Shown here one piece after another: positions 1 through 9,394 of a stretch of 64,000 nt of DNA. The translations under genes and the position numbers were made by a program. Each line of letters starts with the position of its first letter. Position 1 is the first letter of the stretch. This DNA is from Pseudomonas panipatensis. Its GTDB lineage: Bacteria; Pseudomonadota; Gammaproteobacteria; Pseudomonadales; Pseudomonadaceae. The notes beneath the pieces are model-generated. The model ran no database searches. It saw nothing but the letters and a program-made list of their open reading frames with translations, and was not told where the DNA came from. Where the stretch lies: contig NZ_FNDS01000006.1 of the NCBI RefSeq assembly GCF_900099785.1, positions 355,945 through 419,944 on the forward strand. Direction: 5' to 3'.

Positions 1-227
1 GCGAGGACTCATTCGGCCTGGACGTGGTGGAGGACAGCATCAGCCCCGCCTGCGAGTTCGTCTGGGCGGCGAAGAGCGATGCCTTCATGAGCCTCAGCCG
101 CGAATGCCTGCAGATTCTGGTGGCGCAGAACATCAACGATCGCCTCGGGCTGGGCGAGGAACTGCTGACCTACCTGCGCCGCACCGACCTGCCGGAGATT
201 CGCGCCGAGCGCCGCCTGAAACCTTGA
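1..227 (+). CDS. C-terminal end of an unidentified protein (5' partial)
   Basis: The gene enters from the left edge in frame 3 and ends at a TGA at 225-227, leaving about 74 residues. The visible part is soluble and mixed in charge, has no membrane segment, and finishes with a short basic tail (RAERRLKP). Codon use is typical of the window, so it looks like a real gene. I do not recognise the family from this fragment. It is followed by a 171-nt gap and then yfiR in the same direction, so it is probably a separate transcription unit. Confidence 0.55.
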   Translation, partial: EDSFGLDVVEDSISPACEFVWAAKSDAFMSLSRECLQILVAQNINDRLGLGEELLTYLRRTDLPEIRAERRLKP

Positions 228-398
228 GGGCGCGCGCCGGGATCTTGTCGGGGGTTCTTGTAGGAAGGCGTGTCATAAAACTGACGGGGAGGATGATTCC
301 GGCGCTTCATCGTCAGTCGAATGCCGATTCTTTGCCGGCTGATCCGTTAAGATGGCGCCACGTTTTCCACCGCAGAGCCTCGCACCGGAGCTGCCATT

Positions 399-962
399 TT
401 GCCTTTCACCCGTCCGGCATTCCGCCGTCTGGCCTACCTTGGGCGTGCCTTGCTGCTGTGCCTCGGCGTGGCGGCCTTGCCCCTGCACGCCGCCGACGAC
501 GCGTCCGTGGCGCGGCGTCTCGACGCGGTCAGCCAGGTGGTGCTGGGCATCCTCAGTTATGCGCGCTGGCCGCGCGAGCAGAATCCGCTGAACCTTTGCC
601 TGGTCGGGCCTACCGAGTACGCCGATGGCTTGCTGCGCCTCGAACAGCCGCCGGGCGACGGCCAGCGCATCCAGGTGCAGCGCCGCGCGGCCGATGACGC
701 CGGCCTGGGCGAGCAATGCCAGGCCGTCTACCTCGGGGTGCTGAGCGACAGCGAACGCCAGCGGGTGTTCGCCGGGTTGTCCGGACACGCGGTGCTGTCG
801 ATCGACGAGCAGGACCGCCAGTGCAGCGTCGGCAGCATGTTCTGCCTGGATATTCGCGCGGATCAGGTGTCCTTCGCGGTCAACCTGGATTCGGTGGCGC
901 GCAGCGGTGTCCGCGTGCATCCGCGCGTGCTCGACCTGGCGCGGCGCCGGGGTGGCGCATGA
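399..962 (+). CDS. yfiR: YfiR, periplasmic repressor of the diguanylate cyclase YfiN
   Basis: Small periplasmic protein (187 aa) that in P. aeruginosa binds the periplasmic part of YfiN and keeps it inactive; redox and envelope stress relieve the repression. It has an N-terminal hydrophobic signal (about residues 12-31, cleavage near LHA-AD). Four cysteines follow in the mature part at about 67, 107, 142 and 149, matching the two disulfide pairs described for YfiR. The start is a TTG at 399 preceded by GGAG (387-390) at normal spacing, and I see no better ATG in frame. Its stop overlaps the yfiN start by 4 nt (ATGA at 959-962), so the two are translationally coupled. Family assignment is strong because the whole yfiR-yfiN-yfiB order is present. 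Confidence 0.9.
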   Translation: MPFTRPAFRRLAYLGRALLLCLGVAALPLHAADDASVARRLDAVSQVVLGILSYARWPREQNPLNLCLVGPTEYADGLLRLEQPPGDGQRIQVQRRAADDAGLGEQCQAVYLGVLSDSERQRVFAGLSGHAVLSIDEQDRQCSVGSMFCLDIRADQVSFAVNLDSVARSGVRVHPRVLDLARRRGGA

Positions 963-2365
963 ATATGCCGCCGCTGAACCGTCGCGGACGCTCCTCGCGT
1001 CCTTCGCTGGGCCGTCTGTTGTACCGTGCGCACCTGGTCATGGCCCTGGCGGCGGTGTGCATGGCCGGCCTCGCGGTGACCGTGATCGGCCTCTGGAGCC
1101 TGCGCGCCTACGCCGACTACAACCTGCAACTGATCGGCCGCTCCATGGCCTACACCGTGGAAGCGGCGGTGGTGTTCAACGACCGCGCCGCCGTCGAAGA
1201 GGCGCTGAACCTGATCTGCAGCAGCGAAGAGGTCTCCCGCTGCGCGGTCTACGATCGCTACGGCCAGCTCCTCGCGGACTGGCAGCGTGCCCACGACCTC
1301 AGCTCGTTCGGCCACTGGATCGGCAGTTGGCTGTTCAACCAGGAGAGCGTGCAGCCGATCGTCCGCGACGGCCTCGGCATCGGTGAGATCCACCTGCGCG
1401 GCAGCGGCGGGCGCCTGCTGGCGTTCCTCTTCACCGGTCTCGGCGGCATGCTCGCCGGACTCTTGCTGACCGCGCTGGGTGCGCTCTATCTGTCGCGGCG
1501 CATGGTCGGCCGCATCATCACCCCGCTGGAGCGCCTGGCGCAGGTCGCCCGCGCGGTGCGCCGCGAGCGCCAGTTCGCCCGGCGCGTGGCGCCGGCGCGG
1601 ATCGCCGAACTGGATGAGCTGGGCAGTGACTTCAACGCCCTGCTCGACGAACTGGAAGCCTGGCAGAGCCACCTGGAGCGCGAGAACGCCTCCCTGGCCC
1701 ACCAGGCCAGCCATGACAGCCTGACCCATCTGCCCAATCGCGCGTTCTTCGAGGGCCGCCTGAGCCGGACGCTGCGCGAGCTGGCGAACACCGGCGAGCG
1801 CGCCGCGGTGCTGTTCATCGACTCCGACCGCTTCAAGGAAATCAACGACGGACTCGGCCACGCCGCGGGCGATGCCGTCCTCGTCGACGTGGCCATGCGC
1901 ATTCGCGGCCAGTTGCGCGAGGGCGACCTGGTGGCGCGGCTGGGCGGCGACGAATTCGCCGTGCTGCTGACGCCGATCCAGGACAGCGACGCCGCGCTGC
2001 GCATCGCCGACGACATCATCGCCAGCATGGCGGTGCCCATTCCGTTGCCGGACGGTGCTAGCGTCAGTACCTCGCTCACCGTCGGCATCGCCCTCTATCC
2101 GGAGCATGGGCGCAGCCCCGCGGCGCTGCTGCACAGCGCCGATACCGCCATGTACCGCGCCAAGCGCAGCGCCCGAGGCACTCGCTGCCTGGCCAGCCCC
2201 CTGGATATGCCAACTACCGAGGACTCGCAGGAGATTTACCGTGATACCGATGCGCTCGAACCCGCTATGGATGCTCGTGGGCCTTATGTTCAGTCTGTTG
2301 TTGGCCGGCTGCCAGACAGCGGCGCCGCAGAAAGGGCTCAGCGCGGCGCAGATCCAGGTGCTTAA
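959..2365 (+). CDS. yfiN: YfiN/TpbB membrane diguanylate cyclase
   Basis: Inner-membrane diguanylate cyclase that makes c-di-GMP from two GTP. Order of parts: TM1 about 24-47, a periplasmic PAS-like region about 50-150, TM2 about 153-178, HAMP about 179-230, and a GGDEF domain about 250-410. The active-site motif GGDEF is intact at 329-333. An inhibitory-site RxxD (REGD, 320-323) lies exactly five residues upstream, so product feedback is expected. The start ATG at 959 overlaps the yfiR stop; a second ATG lies at 965. The reading frame runs to 2365, about 40 residues past the usual end of the GGDEF domain and 125 nt into yfiB. That tail is low-complexity and probably non-functional, or the sequence has an indel near 2200-2240. 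Confidence 0.92.
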   Translation: MNMPPLNRRGRSSRPSLGRLLYRAHLVMALAAVCMAGLAVTVIGLWSLRAYADYNLQLIGRSMAYTVEAAVVFNDRAAVEEALNLICSSEEVSRCAVYDRYGQLLADWQRAHDLSSFGHWIGSWLFNQESVQPIVRDGLGIGEIHLRGSGGRLLAFLFTGLGGMLAGLLLTALGALYLSRRMVGRIITPLERLAQVARAVRRERQFARRVAPARIAELDELGSDFNALLDELEAWQSHLERENASLAHQASHDSLTHLPNRAFFEGRLSRTLRELANTGERAAVLFIDSDRFKEINDGLGHAAGDAVLVDVAMRIRGQLREGDLVARLGGDEFAVLLTPIQDSDAALRIADDIIASMAVPIPLPDGASVSTSLTVGIALYPEHGRSPAALLHSADTAMYRAKRSARGTRCLASPLDMPTTEDSQEIYRDTDALEPAMDARGPYVQSVVGRLPDSGAAERAQRGADPGA

Positions 2366-2741
2366 GCAGAACGGCTTCCACCTCAACGACGAAGGCTGGG
2401 AGCTGGGCCTGTCCGGCAAGGTGCTGTTCGGCAACAACGCCGACAGCATCAACGCCGGCAGCCGCGGCGATATCGAGCGGATCGGCCGCGAACTGCTGGC
2501 CAGCGGCATCGACAAGCTGCGCCTGGAAGGCCATACCGACTCCTATGGCGATGCCGACTACAACCGCCAGCTGTCGTTGCGCCGCGCGCAGGCCGTGGCC
2601 CAGGTGCTGCGCGGCGTCGGCCTGCGCGAGGAGAACCTGCAGGTGATCGGCCGTGGCATGGAGCAGCCGGTGGCGGACAACAAGACCGCGGCGGGGCGGC
2701 AGGAAAACCGCCGGGTGTCGATCATCGTGCCCGCGCCATGA
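2241..2741 (+). CDS. yfiB: YfiB, OmpA-like outer-membrane lipoprotein
   Basis: Outer-membrane lipoprotein (166 aa) that in P. aeruginosa sequesters YfiR at the peptidoglycan and so activates YfiN. The signal peptide ends in a lipobox LAGC with the lipidated cysteine at about residue 24. An OmpA C-terminal domain follows, with the peptidoglycan-binding elements GHTDSYGD and YNRQLSLRRA. I chose GTG 2241 because AGGAG at 2229-2233 sits seven bases upstream; later in-frame ATGs at 2250 and 2271 have no such site. The start lies inside the 3' end of yfiN. The stop overlaps the zapE ATG (ATGA, 2738-2741). Confidence 0.9.
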   Translation: MIPMRSNPLWMLVGLMFSLLLAGCQTAAPQKGLSAAQIQVLKQNGFHLNDEGWELGLSGKVLFGNNADSINAGSRGDIERIGRELLASGIDKLRLEGHTDSYGDADYNRQLSLRRAQAVAQVLRGVGLREENLQVIGRGMEQPVADNKTAAGRQENRRVSIIVPAP

Positions 2742-3862
2742 ATGCCTCCGCTCAGATCCCCTTGTCGCCGCTGGCGGCCTATCGCCAGGCGCTGACCCAG
2801 CGCGGGTTCGCCGAGGACCCGGCGCAGGCCCATGCCGCGCGGCTGCTGGAAGACTGCCAGGTGGCCCTGCACCAGGGCCTGCGGCCATCCGGGGTTTACC
2901 TCTGGGGGCCGGTCGGGCGCGGCAAGACCTGGCTGATGGACCGCTTCTACGAAAGCCTGCGGGTGCCCGCGCGGCGTCAGCATTTCCACCACTTCATGCA
3001 ATGGGTGCACCGCCGGCTGTTCCAGCTCAGCGGTACTCCCGAGCCGCTGCACGCCCTGGCCAGTGAGCTGGCGCTGGAGCTGCGGGTGCTCTGCTTCGAC
3101 GAACTCTTCGTCAGCGACATCGGTGACGCCATGCTGCTGGGCGGCCTGCTGCGCGCCATGTTCGAGCGCGGCGTGGTCATGGTCGCCACCTCCAACCAGC
3201 CGCCGCAGCAGCTGTATGCCGAGGGCTTCAACCGCGAGCGCTTCGTTCCGGCGATCGCCGCCCTGGAGCGGCACATGCAGGTGGTGGCGGTGGACGGCGG
3301 GCGTGACCATCGCCTGCATCCCGGCGCGCCGGCGCAACGCTATTGGCTGAGCCGCGAGGGCGTGCCCAGTGCCCTGGCGTATGTCTACGCCGCGCTGGGC
3401 GGCGGCGCGGGCAGCACGCAGCCGCTGGATTTGGGCGGGCGCTGCATCCAGGTGCTGCGGCGCAATGAGCGGGTGCTCTGGTGCCGTTATGCCGATCTCT
3501 GCGAACAGCCCTTGGCGGCGCCCGATTTCATCGCGCTCTGCGACCGCTATCGGGCGATCCTGCTGGCGGATGTCCCGGCGCTCGGCGGCGAGCGCCGCGA
3601 AGCGCGCATTGCCCGTGGCACCGAGGATGGCGTGGAGCGCGTGGTGGCCGGCGATCGCCAGTTGCCGGCGCTGTCGGCCAAGGACGATGGCGTGCGGCGC
3701 TTCATCGCCCTGGTCGACGAATGCTACGACCGTGGCGTGCCGCTGTACCTGGAGGCGGCCGTGGCGCTGGATGAACTCTATAGTCACGGCGGCCTGGAGT
3801 TTCCCTTCCGCCGCACCCTCAGCCGCCTGCGCGAGATGCAGTTGCAGCGCTTCGCCGGCTGA
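2738..3862 (+). CDS. zapE: AFG1/ZapE-family ATPase
   Basis: Cytoplasmic P-loop ATPase of the AFG1/ZapE family (374 aa, normal family length). In E. coli ZapE acts with the Z-ring under stress. Walker A is GPVGRGKT (about 52-59) and Walker B is VLCFDELFVSD (about 118-128). A sensor-like stretch VMVATSNQPP follows, together with the family's long C-terminal region. The ATG overlaps the yfiB stop by 4 nt, an unusual neighbour for this gene. Pseudomonads generally carry a second zapE near rplM/rpsI, so this copy may be a paralogue. It ends against a convergent chemoreceptor with only 11 nt between the two stop codons. Confidence 0.85.
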   Translation: MNASAQIPLSPLAAYRQALTQRGFAEDPAQAHAARLLEDCQVALHQGLRPSGVYLWGPVGRGKTWLMDRFYESLRVPARRQHFHHFMQWVHRRLFQLSGTPEPLHALASELALELRVLCFDELFVSDIGDAMLLGGLLRAMFERGVVMVATSNQPPQQLYAEGFNRERFVPAIAALERHMQVVAVDGGRDHRLHPGAPAQRYWLSREGVPSALAYVYAALGGGAGSTQPLDLGGRCIQVLRRNERVLWCRYADLCEQPLAAPDFIALCDRYRAILLADVPALGGERREARIARGTEDGVERVVAGDRQLPALSAKDDGVRRFIALVDECYDRGVPLYLEAAVALDELYSHGGLEFPFRRTLSRLREMQLQRFAG

Positions 3863-3877
3863 GCGGCCGGCGCTCAG
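3859..3877. terminator. Short stem-loop over two convergent stop codons
   Basis: A perfect 7-bp stem (CTGAGCG / CGCTCAG, loop GCCGG) spans the TGA of zapE and the TGA of the opposing chemoreceptor. It has no U-tract on either side, so any termination would be weak. It may act bidirectionally because the genes converge here. Confidence 0.35.
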
Positions 3878-5541
3878 AGGCGGAAGCGCTGGACCAGGCC
3901 GCTGAGGTCCACGGCCAGGCGTGACAGTTCCTGGCTGGCGCTGCTGGTCTGTTGCGAGCCGGCGGCGCTCTGGTTGGACAGGTCGCGGATGTTCGCCAGG
4001 TTGCGCTCGATGTCGCGGGCGACCTCGGCCTGATGGTCCACCGATTCGGCGATCATGCGGTTGCGCTCGTCGATGCTGCGCGCGGCGTCGATGATCAGCG
4101 CCAACGCACGGTCGGCGGCGCCGGCCTGGTCCTGGGTGTGGTCGGCCTGTTCGGCGCTCTGCCGCAGGGCTTCCACGGTCCGCCCGGTGCCGCTCTGGAT
4201 GGCGCCGATCAATTGCTCGATCTCACGGGTCGAATCGCCGGTGCGCTTGGCCAGCGCGCGGACTTCGTCGGCCACCACCGAGAAACCGCGACCGGCTTCG
4301 CCGGCGCGCGCCGCTTCGATGGCGGCGTTGAGCGCCAGCAGGTTGGTCTGTTCGGCGACGCTGCGGATCACATCGAGCACCTTGCTGATATGCAGGGTCT
4401 GCTCGGCCAGGCCCTGGGCCTGTTCCGCGGCGTGGCGCACGCCGGCGCCGAGGTCCTGGATCGAATTGAGGGTGTTGGCCAACTGTTGCTGGCCGCCGCG
4501 CGCGCTGTCGTTGGACTGGCGCGCCACGTCGGCGGTGGACTGGGCGTGCGCGGCGACGCTGCCGACCGCCTCGCTCATGCGGCTCATGGCGCGGCTGACG
4601 TTGTCGATTTCGTCGTGCTGCTGGTGCAGGCCGCGGGTGCCTTCCTCCATCACCGCGCTCATCTCTTCGCTGGCGGTGGCCAGTTGCTCGGCGGCGTCGC
4701 CGATCTGGCGGATGGTGCCGTGCAGGTTGCCGCGCATGGCGCCGAGGCGGTCGAGCAGGCGCGCCGCTTCGTCGCGGCCGTGGGCGACGATGACCTGGCT
4801 GAGGTCGCCATCGGCGATGCGCTCGGCCACCTGCAGCGCTTCGGCCAGCGGCCGCACCAGGCTGCGGGTCAGCCGCCAGGCCAGCAGCAGGCTGAGCAGC
4901 AGGGCGCTGGCGAGGGCCACCCAGACGATGCGCTGCGCCAGCTTGTAGGCGCTGGCGGCATTGGCGATGGCGTCGGCGGCGGCCTGCTTGTTGAATTCGC
5001 GCAGCAGTTGCACCTGGGTGTCGATGGCTTCGCCCTGCTGGTCGAGGTTGGCGTTGAGCAGGCTGCGCGCCTCGTCGAACTTCTGCTGTTCGAGCAGTTG
5101 CTGCTCTTCGCGGATGGTCTGGATGAACTGCTCGAAGGCCTGCTGCAACGCCTCGATGGCGCCGCGTTCGGTGTCGTCGCTGATCAGCGGCGCGTAGTCG
5201 CGGAATTCCTGGGCGATGTCGATGGCCAACTGCTCGATGATCACCTTGTTGCCGCTGCGCACCATGGGATCGGGGTTGCTCACCTGTTGCAGGGCGCGCA
5301 CGCGCAACTGGCTGAGGTTGAGGGCAATGCTGTCGGCCAGGGCGATGCTCGGCAACTGGTCGCTGTCGATGGTCTCGCCCTGGGCGCGGATGGCCGCCAT
5401 CTGGTACAGGCAGTAGGCGCCGACGCCACCGAGCAGCAGGGCACAGAGCATGAAACAGAGCAGGGTGCGCTGGCCGATGCGCAAGCGGCGCAAGGGTTGC
5501 CATTGGGCAAATCGGGCGAGGGAGGCTTTGGACATTCTCAT
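3874..5541 (-). CDS. Methyl-accepting chemotaxis protein
   Basis: Inner-membrane chemoreceptor of about 555 aa. TM1 lies around residues 25-48, followed by a roughly 150-residue, mostly helical periplasmic domain (Gln/Leu-rich, of 4-helix-bundle type) and TM2 around 205-225. A HAMP domain ([20 protein letters not shown]) comes next, then a long coiled-coil signalling domain. The highly conserved hairpin tip is present ([20 protein letters not shown]), followed by [14 protein letters not shown]. There is no C-terminal CheR-tethering pentapeptide. The start is uncertain: ATG 5541, ATG 5535 and GTG 5595 are all in frame, and none has a strong ribosome site. The ligand cannot be told from sequence. 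Confidence 0.9.
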   Translation of the reverse strand: MRMSKASLARFAQWQPLRRLRIGQRTLLCFMLCALLLGGVGAYCLYQMAAIRAQGETIDSDQLPSIALADSIALNLSQLRVRALQQVSNPDPMVRSGNKVIIEQLAIDIAQEFRDYAPLISDDTERGAIEALQQAFEQFIQTIREEQQLLEQQKFDEARSLLNANLDQQGEAIDTQVQLLREFNKQAAADAIANAASAYKLAQRIVWVALASALLLSLLLAWRLTRSLVRPLAEALQVAERIADGDLSQVIVAHGRDEAARLLDRLGAMRGNLHGTIRQIGDAAEQLATASEEMSAVMEEGTRGLHQQHDEIDNVSRAMSRMSEAVGSVAAHAQSTADVARQSNDSARGGQQQLANTLNSIQDLGAGVRHAAEQAQGLAEQTLHISKVLDVIRSVAEQTNLLALNAAIEAARAGEAGRGFSVVADEVRALAKRTGDSTREIEQLIGAIQSGTGRTVEALRQSAEQADHTQDQAGAADRALALIIDAARSIDERNRMIAESVDHQAEVARDIERNLANIRDLSNQSAAGSQQTSSASQELSRLAVDLSGLVQRFRL

Positions 5542-5706
5542 CACGCTGGACCACTGCTGCTGTGACGCTCTGCCGAGCGAAAAAAAGGCGAGCACAGCTT
5601 ATGAAAGAGATGTGACAGTCTTGTGTACTGGCCAAGTGCCGGTGCGCGAATTTCGATCTAACTCACGGATGGCTAAGGCTTTTCGCTTTGCGCGGCGGTG
5701 CAGGGC

Positions 5707-6657
5707 TCAGGCTGCGGGGTGGCGCGGCGGGCTGTCGCTGACGATGAAACGAGCCAGCTCGGCGTCCACTTCGCCGTCGCGCAACCAGCGCAGGGCGATG
5801 GGCCAGAGACTGCTCTCGAAGCGGCTGTGGAAGAAGGCGAAGTGGCCGATCCGGGCGCAGCCCAGGGCCTGCGGCGACAGGCGCAGATGGCAGCGCTGGC
5901 TGTTGCTGTAGTAGGCCAGCAGACGCTGGATGGCATCGCGGGTGCCGAATTCGTCGTCGCTCACGCTCAGCGCCAGGGTGTCCGCGCGCAGGTTGGCGAA
6001 GCCCTGCACCAGGGCCGCCCGCTCGGCGCGCGGCATGGCTTGCGGGCCGCGCCGGTAGGCGTCTTCGAAGCGCGCGCCGGGGTGGGTCCAGTCACGCACC
6101 ACGCCGCGCGGCGTGTCTTCCATCCAGCCCAGGCGCTTGCCCGGGAAGTAACCGAGCAGGCTGCTCAGCGCGGGCATCAGCGCGTGCCATTTGAGCAGCA
6201 TCGACAGCCGCCGATGGCTGGCGTAGTCGCGCCAGTAGGCGTATTGCGCGCCCATGCTGAAGACGCGGGTGAGCAGGTGGTTGGACGGCGCCAGGCCGAT
6301 GAGGAAGCCGCCGACGCTGTGCGCCACCACCTGCAGCGGTTGGCCGGGGCAGTGCGTCGCGGCCCAGCGCAGCACGGCGTCGAAGTCCAGGCGGCCCCAG
6401 TCCAGCCAACTGGCCTCGAAGCCGCGCAGCGAGGCCGGGCGCGAGTGACCGATACCACGGTAGTCGTAGCTGATGACGTCGAAGCCCTGGGCGTGCAGGT
6501 AAGCGGCGAAGCGCGCGTAGTAATCGCTGCGCACCGAGGTCGCCGGGTTGATGATCACCAGCGGGCGGCCTGCCTCGGCGGCGCCGGGATGGCGCCAGAG
6601 GCGGCCCTTGAGCGGGTAGGCGTCTGCCGCGCTGATGTGAATCGGCGTGTCGTTCAT
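5707..6657 (-). CDS. Alpha/beta hydrolase (COG4757-like)
   Basis: Soluble alpha/beta-fold hydrolase of 316 aa. The nucleophile elbow is AHSVGG with serine as probable nucleophile. The strand leading to it (DVISYDYRGIGHSRP) and the C-terminal GHFAFFHS histidine complete a plausible triad. The oxyanion region NPATSVRSDYY is typical of the COG4757 group, which resembles serine hydrolases acting on hydrophobic esters. ATG 6657 is preferred because GAGGG sits upstream at proper spacing; a longer start at 6684 has none. It is transcribed alone, away from the MalT-like regulator whose stop lies 96 nt upstream. Substrate unknown. Confidence 0.8.
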   Translation of the reverse strand: MNDTPIHISAADAYPLKGRLWRHPGAAEAGRPLVIINPATSVRSDYYARFAAYLHAQGFDVISYDYRGIGHSRPASLRGFEASWLDWGRLDFDAVLRWAATHCPGQPLQVVAHSVGGFLIGLAPSNHLLTRVFSMGAQYAYWRDYASHRRLSMLLKWHALMPALSSLLGYFPGKRLGWMEDTPRGVVRDWTHPGARFEDAYRRGPQAMPRAERAALVQGFANLRADTLALSVSDDEFGTRDAIQRLLAYYSNSQRCHLRLSPQALGCARIGHFAFFHSRFESSLWPIALRWLRDGEVDAELARFIVSDSPPRHPAA

Positions 6658-6753
6658 GCAGCCCTCGCGCATTGTCCCGGCCATGCGGCGAACTCTAGCG
6701 CCTCGGCGGGCGCGGCGGCCAGCAGGGCGCGCGGCACAGGCCGAGGCGTGCGC

Positions 6754-9336
6754 TCAGCGCAGCAGGCCGAGGCTCTTGGCGCGCGCCACCGCCTGGGTGC
6801 GGCGCTCCACTTCGAGCTTGATATTGATGCGCCGGGCGTGGGTCTTCACCGTGTGCAGGGAGATCGCCAGGCGTTCGGCGATCTGCTGGTTGGAGCAGCC
6901 CTGGGCGATCAGGTCGAGCACTTCCAGTTCGCGCAGGCTGAGCACTTCCACGGGCGGCGTGTCGCTGCCGCTCCGCGGCGGCTCAGCCGGCGCTGGCGCC
7001 GGTGGTCCGGGGAGGAAGCGCTGAATCCACGGCGAGCCGCGCCGGGCCATGGCCAGCAACGGCTGGCGCAGGGCCAGGTGGCGGCAGTCGTCGATGGCGT
7101 CGCGCAAGGGCGTCTCGGCCAGGCTCTGCTGGCCTTGCAGGTACAGCGCCTCGGCCAGTTCCAACTGGCATTCGCAGGCGAGCCCGCGCAGGCCCAGGTA
7201 ATGGCAATCCTCCAGCAGGCCCTGCAATTCGTAGCCCGCCTTGGCGCTGTCGCCCAGCGCCAGGTGGGCGCGCGCCAGCAGCAGGCGGGCGCGGGGCAGC
7301 AGGTCATAGAAGCCGGTCGGCGCCAGCAGCACGTTGTCCTGCAGGCGGAGCAGCACCGCGTGGATGTCGTCGCGGGCTTTCTGCGCTTCGTCCTCGGCCA
7401 GCCACAGCTCGCCACGCGCCAGTTGCAGCACGTCGCGGTAGCGGATCTCGGTGGTCTGCAACTGTTGCATGCGCCGTTCGGCGTTGAGCAGCAGGCGGTG
7501 CGCGCATTCCGTTTCACCACGGTCGAGAGCGCAGGCGATCAAGGCCTGGTAGCCGAACAGCAGGTAGGCATCCTGGCAGTCCTCGGCTTCGTCCAGGCCC
7601 TGGCGCAGGCAGTCCATGGCCGCGGCGGCGTCGCCGCGCGCGGCCAGCAGGGTGCCGCGCAGCAGGCGCAGGCGCGCGGTCATCGGCCCGCGCTGGCCGG
7701 CGTTGTCCAGGTCGCTGAGCATCTGCTCGGCGTAGTCCAGGGCGTGGCCGTGGTTGCCGCACAGCGCCAGCAGGTGGATGTGCTCGACGCTGAGCAAGGC
7801 CTCGAAGCGCAGGTTGTGCTGCTGCCGCGCCAGGCGCAGGCCGTTCTGGCAGTGCTGGCGGGCGCCGCTGAGGTCGCCCTCGGCCATGGCCTGCTGGGCC
7901 AGGGCCTGGTGACAGAGGATGTGCTGCGCCCAGGCCGATTCGTCGAGGTCTTCCAGGGCGTCCAGGCAGTGCCGGTGCGCGCTGGCCAGGCCGAACTGGC
8001 GCTGCAGCACGCCGAGGGTGGCCTGGTACTGCGCCAGGTAGCGCCGCTGGCGCTGGGCGTCGGCCGCCGGGAGGAAGCGCGCCAGGTCTTGCAGGCAATC
8101 CTGCGCTTCGTCCAGGCGCGCACAGATGATCAGGGCCCAGGTGTGCAGCAGGACCAGGTGCGGCTTGGTCCGCAGGATGCCGGGCGGCAGACGCTCGCGC
8201 CATTGCAGCAGGTGCGCGGCGCTTTGCTCGATCATCATCTGGTCCTGGCTGTAGCCGCGCAGCAGGCTCACCGCCAACTCCGCGTGACCGGCGGCGAGTG
8301 CCTGCTGCACCGCCTCGTGGATCTTGCCGTGGGCGGCGAACCATTGGCTGGCTTCGAGGAAGCTGTGCAGCGGCGCCGGCGTGTCCGGCATGCCGCACAG
8401 CAGGCGGGCCAGGGCCGGCCAGGGCTGATACCAGCCGCCATCGCCCGCCAGGCGGCGCAGCAGTTGCCTCTGGCACAGTTGCTCGAAGGCCGTCGCGCCG
8501 ACGCTGCGCAGGTGCCGGCAGAGTTCGGTGTTGCAGCGCGGCAGGTGGGCGAGGATGCCCAGCGCCTGGCGCAGCGGCGCTGGCAGCGGGGCGAGGATTT
8601 CCCGACGCAGGTAGTCCTGCAACACCGGCGCGGCGCTTTCCAGCGCCGGCGGGCTGCCCGCGCGCAGCGCCAGGCTGAGCATCGCCGGCCAGCCGCCGCT
8701 GTCCTCCAGCAGGGCCGCGAGGCTGTCGGCGGCGTGCGGCGTTTGCTGTTGTTGCAGCAGACGCGCGACTTCCTCGGCATCCAGCGCCAGGTCCGCGGCG
8801 TCGATTTCCAGCAGATCGCCCTGCAACAGCAGGCGCGGCAGGTTCCAGTCCGGGCGCCGGCGGCTGGCGATCCACCAGCGCAGTCCGGGGATGTCGCGCT
8901 CCAGCAGGTCACCGAGGCAACGGTCCAGGGCCGGGGCGTCTTGCCGGGGATAGTCGTCGAGCACGATCCACAGCGGCTGGCCATGGCTCCTCAGCAAGCC
9001 CTCCAGTGCCTCGTCCGTGCCCCCCGCGCGCGGCTCGCGCCCGAGGGCGCTGGCCAGGCGGCCGAGCAGCTCGTCCGGCGTCAGCGTCTGCCCGCGCAGG
9101 TCGAGCCAGACCACCTGCACCCCCGGTCTGGCCTGGTGCGCGCATTCGTTGAGCAGCAGGCTCTTGCCGAAACCGGCCGGCGCCAGCAGCAGGTTGAGCC
9201 GCTGCTGCCCGGTCAGCAGCCGCTGCAACAGACGCGGCCGCGCAATGTGCCGCGCGGGCAGCGCCGGCAACCGGCTGGCGAGCGGCCGGGGTGTGCCGCT
9301 GCGGCTGGACCGCGGGATATCGTCGTACTGGCTCAT
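6754..9336 (-). CDS. MalT-like LuxR-family transcriptional activator
   Basis: Large (860 aa) STAND-type regulator. N-terminal NTPase with a P-loop APAGFGKS around residues 54-61, a long middle region of helical repeats suited to ligand or inducer binding, and a C-terminal LuxR helix-turn-helix (LSLRELEVLDLIAQG, then HTVKTHARRINIKL). The architecture is that of MalT and AlkS, ATP-dependent activators of catabolic genes. ATG 9336 has GGAG nine bases upstream. The next gene upstream on the same strand is the DUF2817 peptidase-like gene, 58 nt away, so they may share a transcript. The most natural targets are the neighbouring minus-strand catabolic genes, but this is inference. Confidence 0.88.
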   Translation of the reverse strand: MSQYDDIPRSSRSGTPRPLASRLPALPARHIARPRLLQRLLTGQQRLNLLLAPAGFGKSLLLNECAHQARPGVQVVWLDLRGQTLTPDELLGRLASALGREPRAGGTDEALEGLLRSHGQPLWIVLDDYPRQDAPALDRCLGDLLERDIPGLRWWIASRRRPDWNLPRLLLQGDLLEIDAADLALDAEEVARLLQQQQTPHAADSLAALLEDSGGWPAMLSLALRAGSPPALESAAPVLQDYLRREILAPLPAPLRQALGILAHLPRCNTELCRHLRSVGATAFEQLCQRQLLRRLAGDGGWYQPWPALARLLCGMPDTPAPLHSFLEASQWFAAHGKIHEAVQQALAAGHAELAVSLLRGYSQDQMMIEQSAAHLLQWRERLPPGILRTKPHLVLLHTWALIICARLDEAQDCLQDLARFLPAADAQRQRRYLAQYQATLGVLQRQFGLASAHRHCLDALEDLDESAWAQHILCHQALAQQAMAEGDLSGARQHCQNGLRLARQQHNLRFEALLSVEHIHLLALCGNHGHALDYAEQMLSDLDNAGQRGPMTARLRLLRGTLLAARGDAAAAMDCLRQGLDEAEDCQDAYLLFGYQALIACALDRGETECAHRLLLNAERRMQQLQTTEIRYRDVLQLARGELWLAEDEAQKARDDIHAVLLRLQDNVLLAPTGFYDLLPRARLLLARAHLALGDSAKAGYELQGLLEDCHYLGLRGLACECQLELAEALYLQGQQSLAETPLRDAIDDCRHLALRQPLLAMARRGSPWIQRFLPGPPAPAPAEPPRSGSDTPPVEVLSLRELEVLDLIAQGCSNQQIAERLAISLHTVKTHARRINIKLEVERRTQAVARAKSLGLLR

Positions 9337-9394
9337 GGGCGAAAGCTCCGGCCGCTGCCCTCGGGCGGCGGCGCAGGTTGATCGTGGGGACGCT

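Noticed and set aside
863..2515. Minus-strand open frame of 550 codons across yfiR-yfiN-yfiB
   Set aside because: Opposite three recognisable genes; no ribosome site and low-complexity product.
5698..9381. Very long plus-strand open frame (over 1200 codons) opposite the hydrolase and MalT-like genes
   Set aside because: It is the antisense shadow of two well-supported minus-strand genes in GC-rich DNA; its composition is Gln/Ala/Arg-rich and it has no family likeness.
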